From: Lineus longissimus
Lineage: Eukaryota > Nemertea > Pilidiophora > Heteronemertea > Lineidae
NCBI RefSeq assembly: GCF_910592395.1
Contig: NC_088310.1
Coordinates: forward strand, 4,719,501 to 4,783,500
DNA length: 64,000 bases
Reading direction: 5' to 3'
The position numbers and the translations under genes are program-made. Below the pieces are notes generated by a model that was not told the DNA's origin, searched no databases, and was given only the letters and a program-made list of their open reading frames with translations. Below, piece by piece: positions 35,230-48,100 of this stretch. Numbering within the stretch: position 1 is the stretch's first letter; each line of letters starts with the position of its first letter.

Positions 35230-36060
35230 CAGGCACGGCAGTATGTTGCGTCTGCTAACTCACTCTCCTGAAGACAACGTCTCTACTATTTATTCCAATT
35301 AATATTTTGACCCTGGACACAGTGTTGTCCTTTCAGTTCGGGTGTCTTAGCTTATCTGCCTCAGGACAATGTCACAACTTGCAGTCCTATAGTAAGGGTG
35401 TCTTAACCCATTCTCAAAGAGTGTTTCCACTCTGAACTCAGTGGTAATTCTTCTGAAGACAGCATCTCCACCGCGTCCTGTCCTGATGTCTGATCCAAAA
35501 TGTGTCTCCACTCACTGTCCTTCCCTTCGGATGTGTTAAATCTTTCACATGAAGATGGTGTCTCAACTCGCTGGCCTTATGTCTGAATATTTCCATGAAT
35601 AAAGGCTAGCAAATGCTTTTACTTCAATTTTGTACAGAAAGGCCTAGTGTAAATGTACATGGAGTTTTAGATAAAAGCATTTACTACTCTTTATTCATAT
35701 CACCCCTTATCTGGGAGTGCTCAATTCATTCACATGAAGACAGTGTCTCAACTTATGCTGAAAGCAAGTGTCACAACTGTCTCAACGTTCTCATGTCAGA
35801 GCGTCTAAACTGTTTTTCCTGAGGAGTGTCCTTATGTTCAAGTGTCTAAACTTATTCTCCTAAAGATGGAGCGAGTGTGTCTACTCACAGCTGTAATCGT
35901 ACAATGTCTCAACTCATTCACATGAAGACAGTGTCTCAACTTATGCTGAAAGCAAGTGTCACAACTGTCTCAATGTTCTCATGTCTCTATTCACAGCCGT
36001 AATCGTACGATGTCTCAACTCATTCACATGAAGACAGTGTCTCTATCTGGAGTTGTGTTG
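35230..36060. repeat. degenerate tandem repeat upstream of HLX
   Basis: The motif TGTCTCAACTCATTCACATG plus AAGACA recurs many times with variants (TCTTAACCCATTCTC, TCTAAACTTATTCTCCTAAAG). A higher-order copy of about 70 bases at 35727 recurs at 35915 (step 188) and starts again at 36021. The open frames here are by-products of the repeat. Confidence 0.8.
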
Positions 36061-36234
36061 GACTTCAAGAAGGATGGATGGAGACACTGACCTTGCAAGA
36101 CCGAAGGTCCAAGTACCTTAATCAGACCAATTGTCATAGACGTTTTACTTTTGTAGACTGTCAGCAGCTATGCAATTTCGGCCACTTATCATCAAACAGT
36201 GACCAAACATCTGAATGGGAGAATAAAAAATCGA

Positions 36235-39112
36235 AGACAGATGTATCTTAAAATTGATTTTATTACGACAGCCATGAGTAAGTACAATATTTTGTACATT
36301 TTAAATGCACATTTAACTGAATATATCACTAGAAGACATCACTTTACAATGATATTCTTGGACCTAGTAACTTAAATTTTCTAGTAAAACCACAGAGCTG
36401 AACTTCAGCCCACACACATCAGCCATCATATGACATGGACTATTCTATGCCATGAACAATTACAAGCCAAATAAAGAACTGTTGAAATAAAAATTTGAGA
36501 TAATACACTGTATCTGCATCTCTTTTAGTGCTGGATGGCTCATAACAGGTCCAAACTAGGAATATTAGTGAGGTGATCATTATCTTCATGTGGTTTAATT
36601 AGAACTCAAAATGATCCTCTTCTACACAGAAATCTTAATTGGGTAATAAATGTCAAGTTCAAGTAAACATTTCAAGACAACTCATTATAATTTTATCCAT
36701 AACAATGGAGCAAAAAGTGGAAGGGCAAATAGATAGGGCACTTTTCTTGTTAATTATGGTCATAATTTCGAAAATATATCTGACAGGCAAAAACAGTTAC
36801 TGGACTGGTAGTAATTCCAACTTTTAAACTCAAATACACTTTCATGGGTGAAAACAATCTTTGTGACCATCTTCAGCAAGGAATGAAAACAAACACTTTC
36901 GCATGATTTAAAAGCATGGCATCCATGTTGGCTCAACATCCTCAAACAATCGGATGTGTGTACCGACTGAATACTGAGTAGGCCTACATATCATACCTAC
37001 AGTGCAATGATAACTTCTGATAGTTATGCTCTTATTTTTTGGTGGGCTATGCGCCCCAAAAAAATATGGCAGTGTCTTTCAACATTTAAACGTCTATAAA
37101 ACATCCACCTCATCATGATGATTCTGTCACCTAAAATCTGAACACCCAATAACATTTCCACGGGTAACCCAAACACATTTAGATCGGTGTGAATAATAAC
37201 GTCTTGCAGGAATCTTAATGCAGGCTTGTGTAAACTCTCGTTTAAGCGTTGACAGTTTAACAGCTGATAAGACCAACATGATCAATATAATCGTGATGAT
37301 GAGATTGGGCAGTATCAACAGCCTCTCAAACTGATGAGGCCAGTCCGCCAGGGTCACATTAATCACATTCTAAATGCAATAATACTGACAACCAAAGGCA
37401 ATTATTGCACAAACAACACCTACTTAGAAATCTAAACTTCATAAAGGTATTCATTACATGCCTCAAGAAACCTACATTGATATTTACATGTAGCACTCTC
37501 CCGTGATTTACGGCTCAACAAATAGACTTTCACAACTGTCTTCTCATAAAAATGTTTCAGGTAACATTCCACCTCCCTTTGCCTTCCGACAATTTGCGAA
37601 AACACAGATGAGAACTTCTTTATTTGATAAATGATTTTTTAATTGAGGGAAGGGTTATCTAAACATATCGGTTTGAATTTACTGCCGGGTTGAATAGGAG
37701 GAACACATAAATTGTGCAATATCTATGTAATTAGTATGGTAAGATACCGGTGGTCTGGTAGCTAACCTGATTGTAGGCAGGCAGGGATGGGGCGTTGCGT
37801 TGACTTTCAGATGTTTTTGGTCTCTGTCAGTAGATGATAGTCTTGGGTTCATCATTTCGACAATTTATTTCAAGGCTTAATTGGATTGTGTTCACTGCAA
37901 CACTTCTTCCTTGCACTTCGCCATCAATTACAACACTATTTCATTTATGTTAAAAATCTAAAGACATCAATCACCTTAAAAAGTAATGATGAGTAAGGAG
38001 AGATAAAAAGCACCTGTACAGTATGCCATTAAACCTGCATGACCCCAAATCTGGTCAGATTTTCAATACTTTACTATCAAGGAAAAGCAGTGCAAAACCG
38101 GAGTCAAGGAATCAAAATGCAGGATTTCTAAGAACACCGTTCAAATATGAATAACCACTATACTATCCAAGTAAGGAGTAGTGAAGCATCAGTAGAAGAA
38201 AACTAAGCCCCATGCTTCCCTATTACAGTAATGTCCGTTTTGATGTGAAAATGTCTAGTGTCCATGAACTGTAATCTGAAGACAAAATGTTCATTAAGTG
38301 TATCCATGATTGTTACTTTTGATCTGACCACAGTGATGTTGTTCGACGACTGGAAGGCTCAGGAAATAGCCACGGAGCGGAGCTTGGCACGACATAGCAC
38401 TAGCAGCCATTTTGAATGTTCCTATCAATGCAGCCGTTGTCTAAAGTCATGGCAGTTGCGTAAGACCGCAGTGATTTCTAAACCTGGAGAACAAAAACCG
38501 AACAAATTTAGAGTCATTATATCAAAAGCATTGTTCATGAAGCTCTGAATGAGAGCCCTGAAATTTAAAGATATGTGAAAAGTAAAAATTATACATTCAT
38601 TTGGCAACCTTCATCACGTTCATGTCATCCAGAATGTAAACAATAGATACTATAGAGAGCGTTAAGACAGCAATTAACATTCCAAGTTACAGGCAATTTT
38701 ATTCATGGCCTTCACCAGCCTGTTTTTTAAAAGAACTTTTACAACGGTATTTCTGTATCAAAATCCTTACATAAATATATAAGCCAAACATATTTTTGTT
38801 GATGTGAAATAAAATGATCTTGTAATGAGCAGGTTCAATAATTCTGTTTTAGCACTATCATCACCATGAGTTAATGGTTAGTAAACGTTGAGTCAAGATA
38901 AAATATCTTGGTGGTGATGATGAGTATTAACCACAGTAATATTAAGATAAACTAAGGTGAGCTAACATTTAGAATAACGTTATCTTGGCAGTGATGAGGT
39001 TTTCTTGCATGCAATAATATGATTACATGCAATAAATACTGCAAGTCTCAGATGAAACAGTTGGCAACATGCTTTCGAACCATGACTCACTCACCTTTCC
39101 AGCGTGACAAAC
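36235..39112 (-). other. probable 3' UTR of YLPM1
   Basis: AT-rich sequence follows the YLPM1 stop on the minus strand. An AATAAA on that strand (36258-36263) lies at the border with the repeat block, so a 3' UTR of about 2.9 kb is possible. A frame at 37127-37366 with a hydrophobic run follows an AG but has no recognisable partner exons and is not called as a gene. Confidence 0.4.
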
Positions 39113-42100
39113 TCAAATATACTTGGTCCTGTTGAGAGCTCTCTCAGCGTATGAGCTATCCGTCATTCTGTCCCAGTTAGTTTGACCAACAACGAAGCCA
39201 ACCTCTCTCATGCGCTGTTGGTTATTACGTTCTTCGATATCAGCCCAACGGACCTGGAATACCGAACAATGCAAACTTTAGAGGGAAACCGACCAAACTT
39301 GATGGCGCAAAGACTGTCAGTGTCACCCTCTCATAGGGATGTGGTGTCACCAGGACTGGGAGCAGCCACAAGGAAGCTGACACTAATGCGATGTTTTACG
39401 ATTACTTACTCGTTTCTGTCCGGGGCATGATTTCCTGTATGCGTAATCATCTGTTAACTGCAGGTAATCCTCCATCCTCGTTGTCGAGTCATGATGGCGC
39501 TTCCCTAGGAATAACCCATCCAGTTTGTCTGAAAAATACGCAAGTGGCCAGGTTAGCATGCGGAAAAACAAAATTTAGATATAGAAGTGAAAGTCTGGTA
39601 GGCTGACATCTTCTTTTGCACCTGAAATCTGCAATGAAATGGACAAAAATACATACCCACCTACCATTTTCAGAACCGTGGTATGAAAACCTAAAATGTG
39701 AAATACCTGAATGTTTTCACCAAAAACATAAGCTTACCTATTTTCTGATGAAATACATTATGAAAAAATACCCATATCTGAATCTTTGTGTCTGGGTCCT
39801 TTACCTAACAAAAATGGAGAAAACAACTTGAAGCAAAATATAGGCCTATCAAAGGCTGAAAACTAGTCAAGCCTCAATTCGATGCAACAAAGATTGTATT
39901 TGTATACAAACTCATAACCAGTCACATCACCCGTGGTAAAATGTTTTCGCATTTTCTTTGTTTTCTTCATTTCCTCAGCGATAGATATTGCGTCACCTCT
40001 GGAAAAATAGCGATATGCGCAGTGACTTGTTGTTTGTATGCTGGATAGGTGTTACAGCCAATTAGCTGATTAACATTCGGCTTCACCTGCAAGGACACTC
40101 TCAATCATTGTGTCAGTATACGTATCTCAAAATAGCAATAAATCGTCATGCTTGGAAGACGTTGACACTTCCTGAAGACTTCTTGAACCTGAAAAAGATT
40201 ACGCACGGAGGATTTGCACTCATACGGAAGTACCATCGTCTGAAAAATGGCCGAATTCATGGTAGAAGGTATCCGTTACAGACTTATCGTGTTTTTTTTC
40301 GCTATCCCCAGGCAGATTTTGAGGTGTATCTTGTACCCTCTCTAAATCTTCATGCAGTTTTGCATCCAAAAATAGACCCTAACTTCACTTAAGGCCCACC
40401 GAAGCGTCCCCAGAATACAATTTATTTAACAGAAAATGACAACAAATTTATTACCTGAATAATATTTTATTTCTCTAAGAGCCAGGAACAACATCAATGA
40501 ATATTGCACCAACAAATATCAATGACATAAATTTAAAGTGACCAAATGATTGTTCGAAAAAATGCTCAACAACATGGAGTATGGAAGCTAAAAGGGTTCT
40601 TTTAGCAAGCAGTATTCCAAATGGTGGCTGCTCATTCTGCATCTTCTTCTCAGTCGAAACAATTCCAATTCCTCACGTACCAGCAGGACACTTACTGGTA
40701 GTATTTTCAGGCAGCATTCATAATACACTTTTATACTCATTGAAAAAATAGGCCAGGCTAGATCGTCAACAGATCACTATATAGAATCATCCTAATCAGT
40801 AGCCTGACTGCAGTCACACAATACATGGCAAAGAATTCAGCCAAATCACTGAATATTATCAGTTGGCTTTGTTCAGTCTTACTCTTGGTACCAGAACTAG
40901 TAAGCAGTATAAAAACGTAGACCCAAATAGCATACTGAAGAAGCAGAACTTCATAATGAACTGAATCATATAGAAGCCCACATCCCAACAACATTGATTG
41001 TAAAGAAAGGCTATTTGGGCTTCTCCTGACTTCTGCACTGCTGAACAAACTTGAACTCGCTATACATTAAAAAAGAACTTGGTACTTGCTCACTTTTAAG
41101 AAATGTAAGTTGTATGTCCTGAGGGTTTCATAAGCTACTGCCACTCTAATTCACTGGAGGTTCAACACTTGGCCTGTTAAGTTTAAGGCATGAACTTGAA
41201 CTGAGTATAAAGAGAGTAAATAGTACTTACCAAGTGTCTGTTCTGATGTATCCAACTCCCACTTGCTCTTCATGAAGCCCTAGAGATGTACAGCAGATTT
41301 TCACATTAGTTACTTGTTTATGGTGCTTGCAAAGACAGAACTCGAGAAAAGAATTAATATCATAGATAAATACAGGGAAATGTGGGACAAACTTTTAAAA
41401 ATTAATCTCAGTCGAGAGTGTATCCAACATATTTTACTAATAAATTAAAATTTTAAGTCCTAAAACTATCTTTGAATATCTCATACATGATACTACAACA
41501 GAATTTAACTCCTGCTAAACACGAAAGGGCAATAGGGAATAAAAGTTCTGAAATGATTTCAATACATTTTTTAACCCAATTGAAAGGACTGGAAGTCCAA
41601 TATCTTAGACATTTTATTTTCTGATGCAAAATGGAAAGTTAAGACCATTTGTATCATCGTATTATGATTTTATTTTAAGTACAAGGAGGAATGGATGGCC
41701 TAAGTTATATAGGCCTACAGAGCACAAATGTGCGGTCTACTGAACTGACCTGGAGTAGAAAACTGTTTTTACCTACTGATAGTTGATACTGGAACATGAG
41801 GTTGTAGAGTCGGTCATTCAACCATACTTACTCGCCGATGGTCAATATATGACAGACAAATTACACGACTGCAATTGGGTGATCATTTCAGGAGGATGGG
41901 TTGAAACTTTTACAAAATTCAGAACTTACCAGAACCATAAATCGATGCAATAACACCTAATTACTTACCAATATAAAGGCAAATTTACAATTCGAAAAAA
42001 GAGAGAGATGAGGCCAAGTCACCACATATGGATTGAATGGCCCCAAGTTTTCATTTACTTAAGTAAAAACTGATGTAAAAATTTGGATTGGTCCATCAAG

Positions 42101-45100
42101 GGCGAGGGGAAACTTGTGGGGCACTGAACTGTAACTATAGATCATATCAAGCTGCAACTAATTCTGGCAAACTGGCTTTTTAAACTTGTGTACTGTAGAG
42201 ACAACTAAGATCATTATATTTATGAACAGTTGAAGATTTTTTCATGAGGAACTCTTGAGCTCCATGACCACACTCATGTCAATCAATACTATGTATGGTA
42301 GAGCCATAAATCAGGTACTGTAGAAATGTATCATTTGAAGAAAGAAAAATGTCAATGAAATATAGTGCCTTTGATTACTGGAATCAGTACTCTTTTCAAT
42401 TTGAATTCAAAATCCTGCATCAGAAAAGTCACCCCCCAAAATCATGATTCTTGAGATAGCTCTCAGGAGAATTGGGGGGGGGGGGGGGGGGGGATTCGAG
42501 TCCTGACATCCTGTCATAAAGGGCCCTTCCCATTTCCCCGATAGGTAATTTTAAGCGAATCCAAAATGAACTCTCTGCTGGTCCCAAATCACATTATTTC
42601 AAATACAGTAGGTATATTTGCAAAGATCAAAAGCAAACTTCAGCCAATCCCAGTGTCCTGAACAATCCTTCAATCCAATAGAAGGATAACATCCTTTGTC
42701 TCCTTAAGGCATTCAGATTCTGATAAAGGACAATTCTTATCTAATTCATCATCATACATGCATCTATCTAAAAGTAAAGCCCAGCAGAACTCTCTGGGGC
42801 AAGCCTAGGCCTACAATCACGTGAACCCTCCCTTCAGAAGTCTTCAAACAACTGCCAAAATCATGCTGCAGTGCAAGGTGTGGGGATTTTTCTCCCACCA
42901 AATCCAAGCTGACAATTCGATTGGTTTAGAAAAATGAAATAGCAAACAGGGCTTGGCCTCAAGAAATCAAATAAAACTACAACTATGTACGAGCCTGGCC
43001 TATGGCAACGGCCATGACACAGCGAGATCTTGTGGTACTAGAGAACTCTAAAAATAGCAAGGGCACAGGATAACTATACTACAAAGTGATTGTACAACGC
43101 ATGTGATTAGATTGTAGTAACAGGGTGCATGGCTGACTTGAGCCTTCTAAGGCTGGACTTTGATATTGTACATGCTAACACTCGATAAAACATGGCCCAT
43201 CAGTATTTCGCAATGGAAATGCTACACACGTCATATGCATGCATGCCATCTTTAAAACTGTGTGTACAACAAGTCTTATGTGATGGGCTGGAGATGTGTC
43301 ATTGATAGGGGGGGGGGTCGGGGGGTCTCTATACAGGTTCAAAACATCACGGGAAGAAGCAGGCATTGACTGTTTATTATTGTTCTTGTCATGCCTAAAT
43401 TACACATCCTGCATCATAGTTATTTCTTTTAATGGAACTATTCGAGTACGTGATGGGCTGGGGTTCTCATTGATGGAAGGGTGTGCGTACAGGGCCAACA
43501 TCATGTTATGAAAAAGGATTCGACTCTGAGAGTTCTTGTCTGTTGTCATGCCTAATTTACGTATTCTTACATGATAATATCATACACACATTTGGTTAAA
43601 TTCGAGAAAAAACGGTTTAGAGCAACAGCTTAAATGCAGCAAATCTTAATCACTATTACAAAGGTAGTCAAAACCCATGAGCTAATGCATTTTGAAAGAG
43701 AAATCGCCATCAAAGGTTGATTAGGGAGCACATCAGCAGTGCCCACCTTTAAACACAAACTTCCTTACGATAACTTGATGGTCTTATGTTCACTCTTTTG
43801 ATTCAATAGGCCTAATTTGTCTACAAACTACTTTTTACTTCAACAAAAAGGCCAATACTTGACCTGGCATGAAAGGGGCTTGGGGTGAACCAATCCAGAT
43901 TCTTGCAACATCACTCCACAATGAAATAATCACACCAGAGTCAGACAATGAAAGTTCATCAGACAAGTAGGACAATTTCAATAAGACTATTCCGATGGAA
44001 AGGTCTCTTTTATAAGTTGGACATTTCAGCCAGGGATTTTGTCAAGCTCAACACTTGATACCCAAAACAGATGCTCAAGTCAATGAGACATTTGCTCAAT
44101 GGCGTCAACATGACAAAATCAAACACTATGCTGTATTCATCAACTCGAATACAAACAGTGCTTCTGTTTGACTCATGGTGTTCATTTCATCGAGAGGGAG
44201 CCCTCGTATGAATACATACGCTGAAGTCTTCCTCCTCCTCCTCCTCTTCTTGTCGTGGTCGTCCACGCGGCACATCATCATCATCATTGAAGTCTTCCAT
44301 TTCAACCTGACAAGAAAATAACGGATTCAGAACACCAACAGAAGTCTTGGAAAAGTTTGAGCTGTATCTATCATTTCCAAGCATCACAACAACAAAATCC
44401 CTACTTTTTCTGCAGACCAATTTTGGCGTTGAAGCAAATTATTATGGCTTTTAAGGAAGGCACCACATGCCCTGTGACTTTACCTGTGCAAAAGGCTCTA
44501 TGAAGAGAGGGGGGCAAAACACCACTGTATGGTTTCTTTATGGTCAAAAACACATTTTGGTGACATTTGGGGGAGGGGTTTCCCCTAGCTAAAGCTCTGA
44601 GCTTACCTCAGTAATGGCAGCATCCTGGAGTATCGGCCTAATATCCAGACCAAGGAAGTGACTAGGCAGTGTTTCCCATCCATCAATAACCTTCTGAATC
44701 TCATTAAAGCTACGGTTATGTGTGTTCCTCTTTGCACAGGTACCAGCTTCGGCATGGACCTCAGCAATATAGACCTGGAAACCCTTCGACTTGGCATAGC
44801 TCCAGAATTCTTCAAACTTCTTAATTTTGTCGTTTATGGCATCCACAATGATGAAAGAGAAATATCCATCATCGACCGTCTTCTTGAAGGACTTCAACAT
44901 ACTCTGGCGGTAGGGCTCCTCCAGCGCTGGCTCGAACTCATAGTCGATAACCTAGAAGAAGATCATATCATAGTCTCAAAATGCTCAGGATAAAACACTT
45001 GGAATTTTTTTGGCACTGACTACCTGCATGGAAAGATCAGCTGAATGATGGTTCCAAGTGCTAGGCTTATAGTCAGATGTGCAAAGCTAGTCTGAACTGA

Positions 45101-48100
45101 CTTCAGTCAGACAGATCCTTGGCTCTACTCACTCTTCTCTTGACCATACGACCGACCTCAGGGTCCATGACCATCTTCTCGCTCTCCACCATGAAGTAAT
45201 CATCCAGGCACAGCATCCTCGGGGCACTGCCTCCATTGGCTACCTCCTTCTCCTACAAGAGAAAACATACCAATATAATAGACACCAACAAACCGGATTA
45301 CTAATTTCACAGTCATTCGTTGGGGTATTAAGTAGAAGTATCGGATGAATTTCACTTTTTCAGACTCGCATATCTCTGTTCAAGGACTGAAGAGGAAGAA
45401 ACACCAATCTAATATTGTATATGATTATCTGATCGATTGAGAGTGCCTATCTCAGAATGTCGAGGTGATTTTCTCCGATATTCTCTAGCAGTGAAGAAAT
45501 AATCCAATCATGCTGGTCTAATAGGGAGAACAACGTTTACTCCAACCTACCCTCATAAGTTTGCTGACATAAGTTTTTCCAGCACCTGGAGGTCCTCTTA
45601 TGATAACGACTATCTGCTGGGGTCGACGCATCCTGCCCGGCCTCTCTAAAAGATCGATGATATTGAAGGTCTCAGTTCGTGCCGGAGCCTCTCTCTCACG
45701 CTGAGGCGGCGTTCCACGTCCGTATGTTTCTGAGTATTGAGCAAGACGGCGGTCGAGTTCGTCGTAGTGGCTGGTAGGTGGAGGAACGGGTGAGGGGGCA
45801 GGGACTGGCTGCGGGCCACCTCTGTCAAAATGGTCTCGGTAGCCGTCACCACCATATCTATCTGGTTCTCTGTACATTGAACTTGGTTCTGAAAGAATAA
45901 GGGACAAATTCTTCCTTTTTAAGCAAGATGAGGTATTAATAAGCTTAGAAGTTTTGTAGAAATTCCAACATTGAGGTGACTAAGAAGGACAACAGTAACA
46001 ATGTCGAATTGATAATCTAAGTTACTAACCAGATGATGGTGGGTTTGCCTTGTCACTTGCTCCATGGCTGTAATCAAACACCTGCGGCTGTGATGGTTGC
46101 GAGTCTGGCTTTGGACCCCCATGACCATAGTCGAAAGCTTCGGAACGCGATGGTGGTTCAGGGTATCCCCTGAAAGAAATAAGGATGGATACAGTGGCCG
46201 TGAAGTGCCTCATTCAGGCAACTATTCTGAACTTCAATCCTTGGTTTCAATGATGCCTGCCACATGCAGGTAACATCTCCACACTTCACACTACCTCCAT
46301 CGTTGGAGTGACGTCAAAGTGGCTGAATCATGGAGTAGATCAGACGCCTGAGATAACATCACTTGCCTTGAACATGTAATCTTCATGTCCTTTAGTGGCA
46401 GTAACCACACTCTCACCTCATTGAAGAATTTACAATTTTGAATAATGTTTACCTGGGCATCGGGTACTCGGTTTCATATCTTCGCCTCTCCCCATATGGC
46501 GTTGGCACAGCGTCCCTCCAGGGGTCTCTGTAGGGATCTCGGTACGGGTCTGCGTAAGGGTCTCGTCTGTACGGATCCAGCACAGGAGGCCCGTAAGGAT
46601 CTCTCGGGTCTGGGAATGGTGGACGCAGGGATAGTGCTCGATCATCCGGACGTAGAGGTGGCAGGCGATCGTCGGGCCGTAGAGGTGGCAGGCGATCATC
46701 GGGCCGTAGAGGTGGTAGGCGATCATCGGGCCGTAGAGATGGCAGGCGGTCATCAGGCCGTAGAGGTGGCAGGCGATCGTCGGTCCGCAAGGGTGGCAGG
46801 CGGTCGTCGGGCCGCAGGGGTTGCAGCCGATCGTCTGGGCGTGGAGGCAAGCGATCATCATAAGGGTCCCGTCTATCAGGCCAACGACTACCATAACTGT
46901 CCTGTGTAAGCACAAATAATGAACAATTCAAAGCAACTTTGAAATATTAACCCTTCTATTCCACATATATTTTGTATTCAAGTTAAATAGGGTTCTTTTT
47001 ACTTTCATGTTTTGAAAATACCCACAGGTAGCACAAAGTTAGGCAATTCTCACAATACGTTCTCAACAGAAAAGATAACTGGAGCACTTACTTTGTCACC
47101 CAGGGCCATAAGTTTACTTACAGGTGGTGGAGGCATCCCAGGATAAGGATCTCTTGATCTAATACGGTCATCATCCAGCTGGAAAGAAACAAGGAAACTC
47201 TAACCATGAGACTGCAGGACAGGGAGGTTATCGAGGGAAGTCTCCAATTAAGTTAGAAAATGTTGTATCACATTTTTTAGCATGTAACCAGACACAAGGA
47301 TACTTGGTTTTACATCTCCTTAAAAGGTCGAAGCAATTCAGGGTTGAGTGCCTTGCTCAAGGACACCGAGACGAAACAGCTTTGACCCTTCAGATCACCA
47401 ACCACATCCTCCTGATTATTGGCCAGGAGCTCGAAGCAGAGTGCCACTAGGGCAGGGGTCTCTGTGGGAAATCTCCCTAGTCAGCAACCCATCGAAAACC
47501 AGCATGACTTACCCTGTCATCCTCTTCAGCGTATGGTACCAAGCTCCTTGCCTTCTCTGCTCTCTCCCTTTCCAATCTCTCTAACCTCTCTCGCTCCACC
47601 CTCTCGGCTTCTTCTTTCTCCTCCTGTGAGTAGTCATATTGATATGGCAGCTGGCGTTCTGCTTGTCTGTCACGTTGATCATAGAATCGGGAGTCCTGTC
47701 GGCCACGGTCACGGTCGACTGGCCGTGGTGAGCGACTTCTCCCACCCCGACTCCTGTCTCGTCGATCATCTCTCCTACCTCGATCCCGATCTCGACTGAG
47801 TTCACGACTGAGACCACGATCGCGACTACGACTGCGACTTCTCCGTCCACCATATTTGCGGTCGCGATCCCGATCATCTTTGCGACGATCTGACTCTGAA
47901 CTTTTCTTCACATCTTTTTTATTATTATCTGGTTTCTTCTTTTTCTCCTCCTTCTTTTCTGGAGGCTGCGGTTTAGGAGTCGCTTTCGAGATCTTTTTGG
48001 ATAATTCCGCCACCTTTTTCGCTTCATCAATTTTCTTCACCTGTTCTTTTAGAAGTTTGAGCTCCTCGCCCAATTCTGCACCTTTCACACCTGTTGTACT

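Noticed and set aside
37127-37366. Minus-strand frame with a hydrophobic run (LILPNLIITIILIMLVL) after an AG
   Set aside because: No partner exon with matching phase was found and the sequence lies in the likely YLPM1 3' UTR. One hydrophobic frame in AT-rich DNA is weak evidence.
40108-40392. Plus-strand frame of 94 codons
   Set aside because: It lies in an intron of YLPM1, lacks a known domain and has no splice partners.
42470-42530. tRNA-like B-box sequence on the minus strand (GGACTCGAATCC) beside a poly-G run
   Set aside because: No A box at the right distance and no cloverleaf could be drawn. It is probably a repeat fragment.
44658-44993. Plus-strand frame of 111 codons
   Set aside because: It is the antisense shadow of YLPM1 exon 12, which carries the conserved kinase-like domain.
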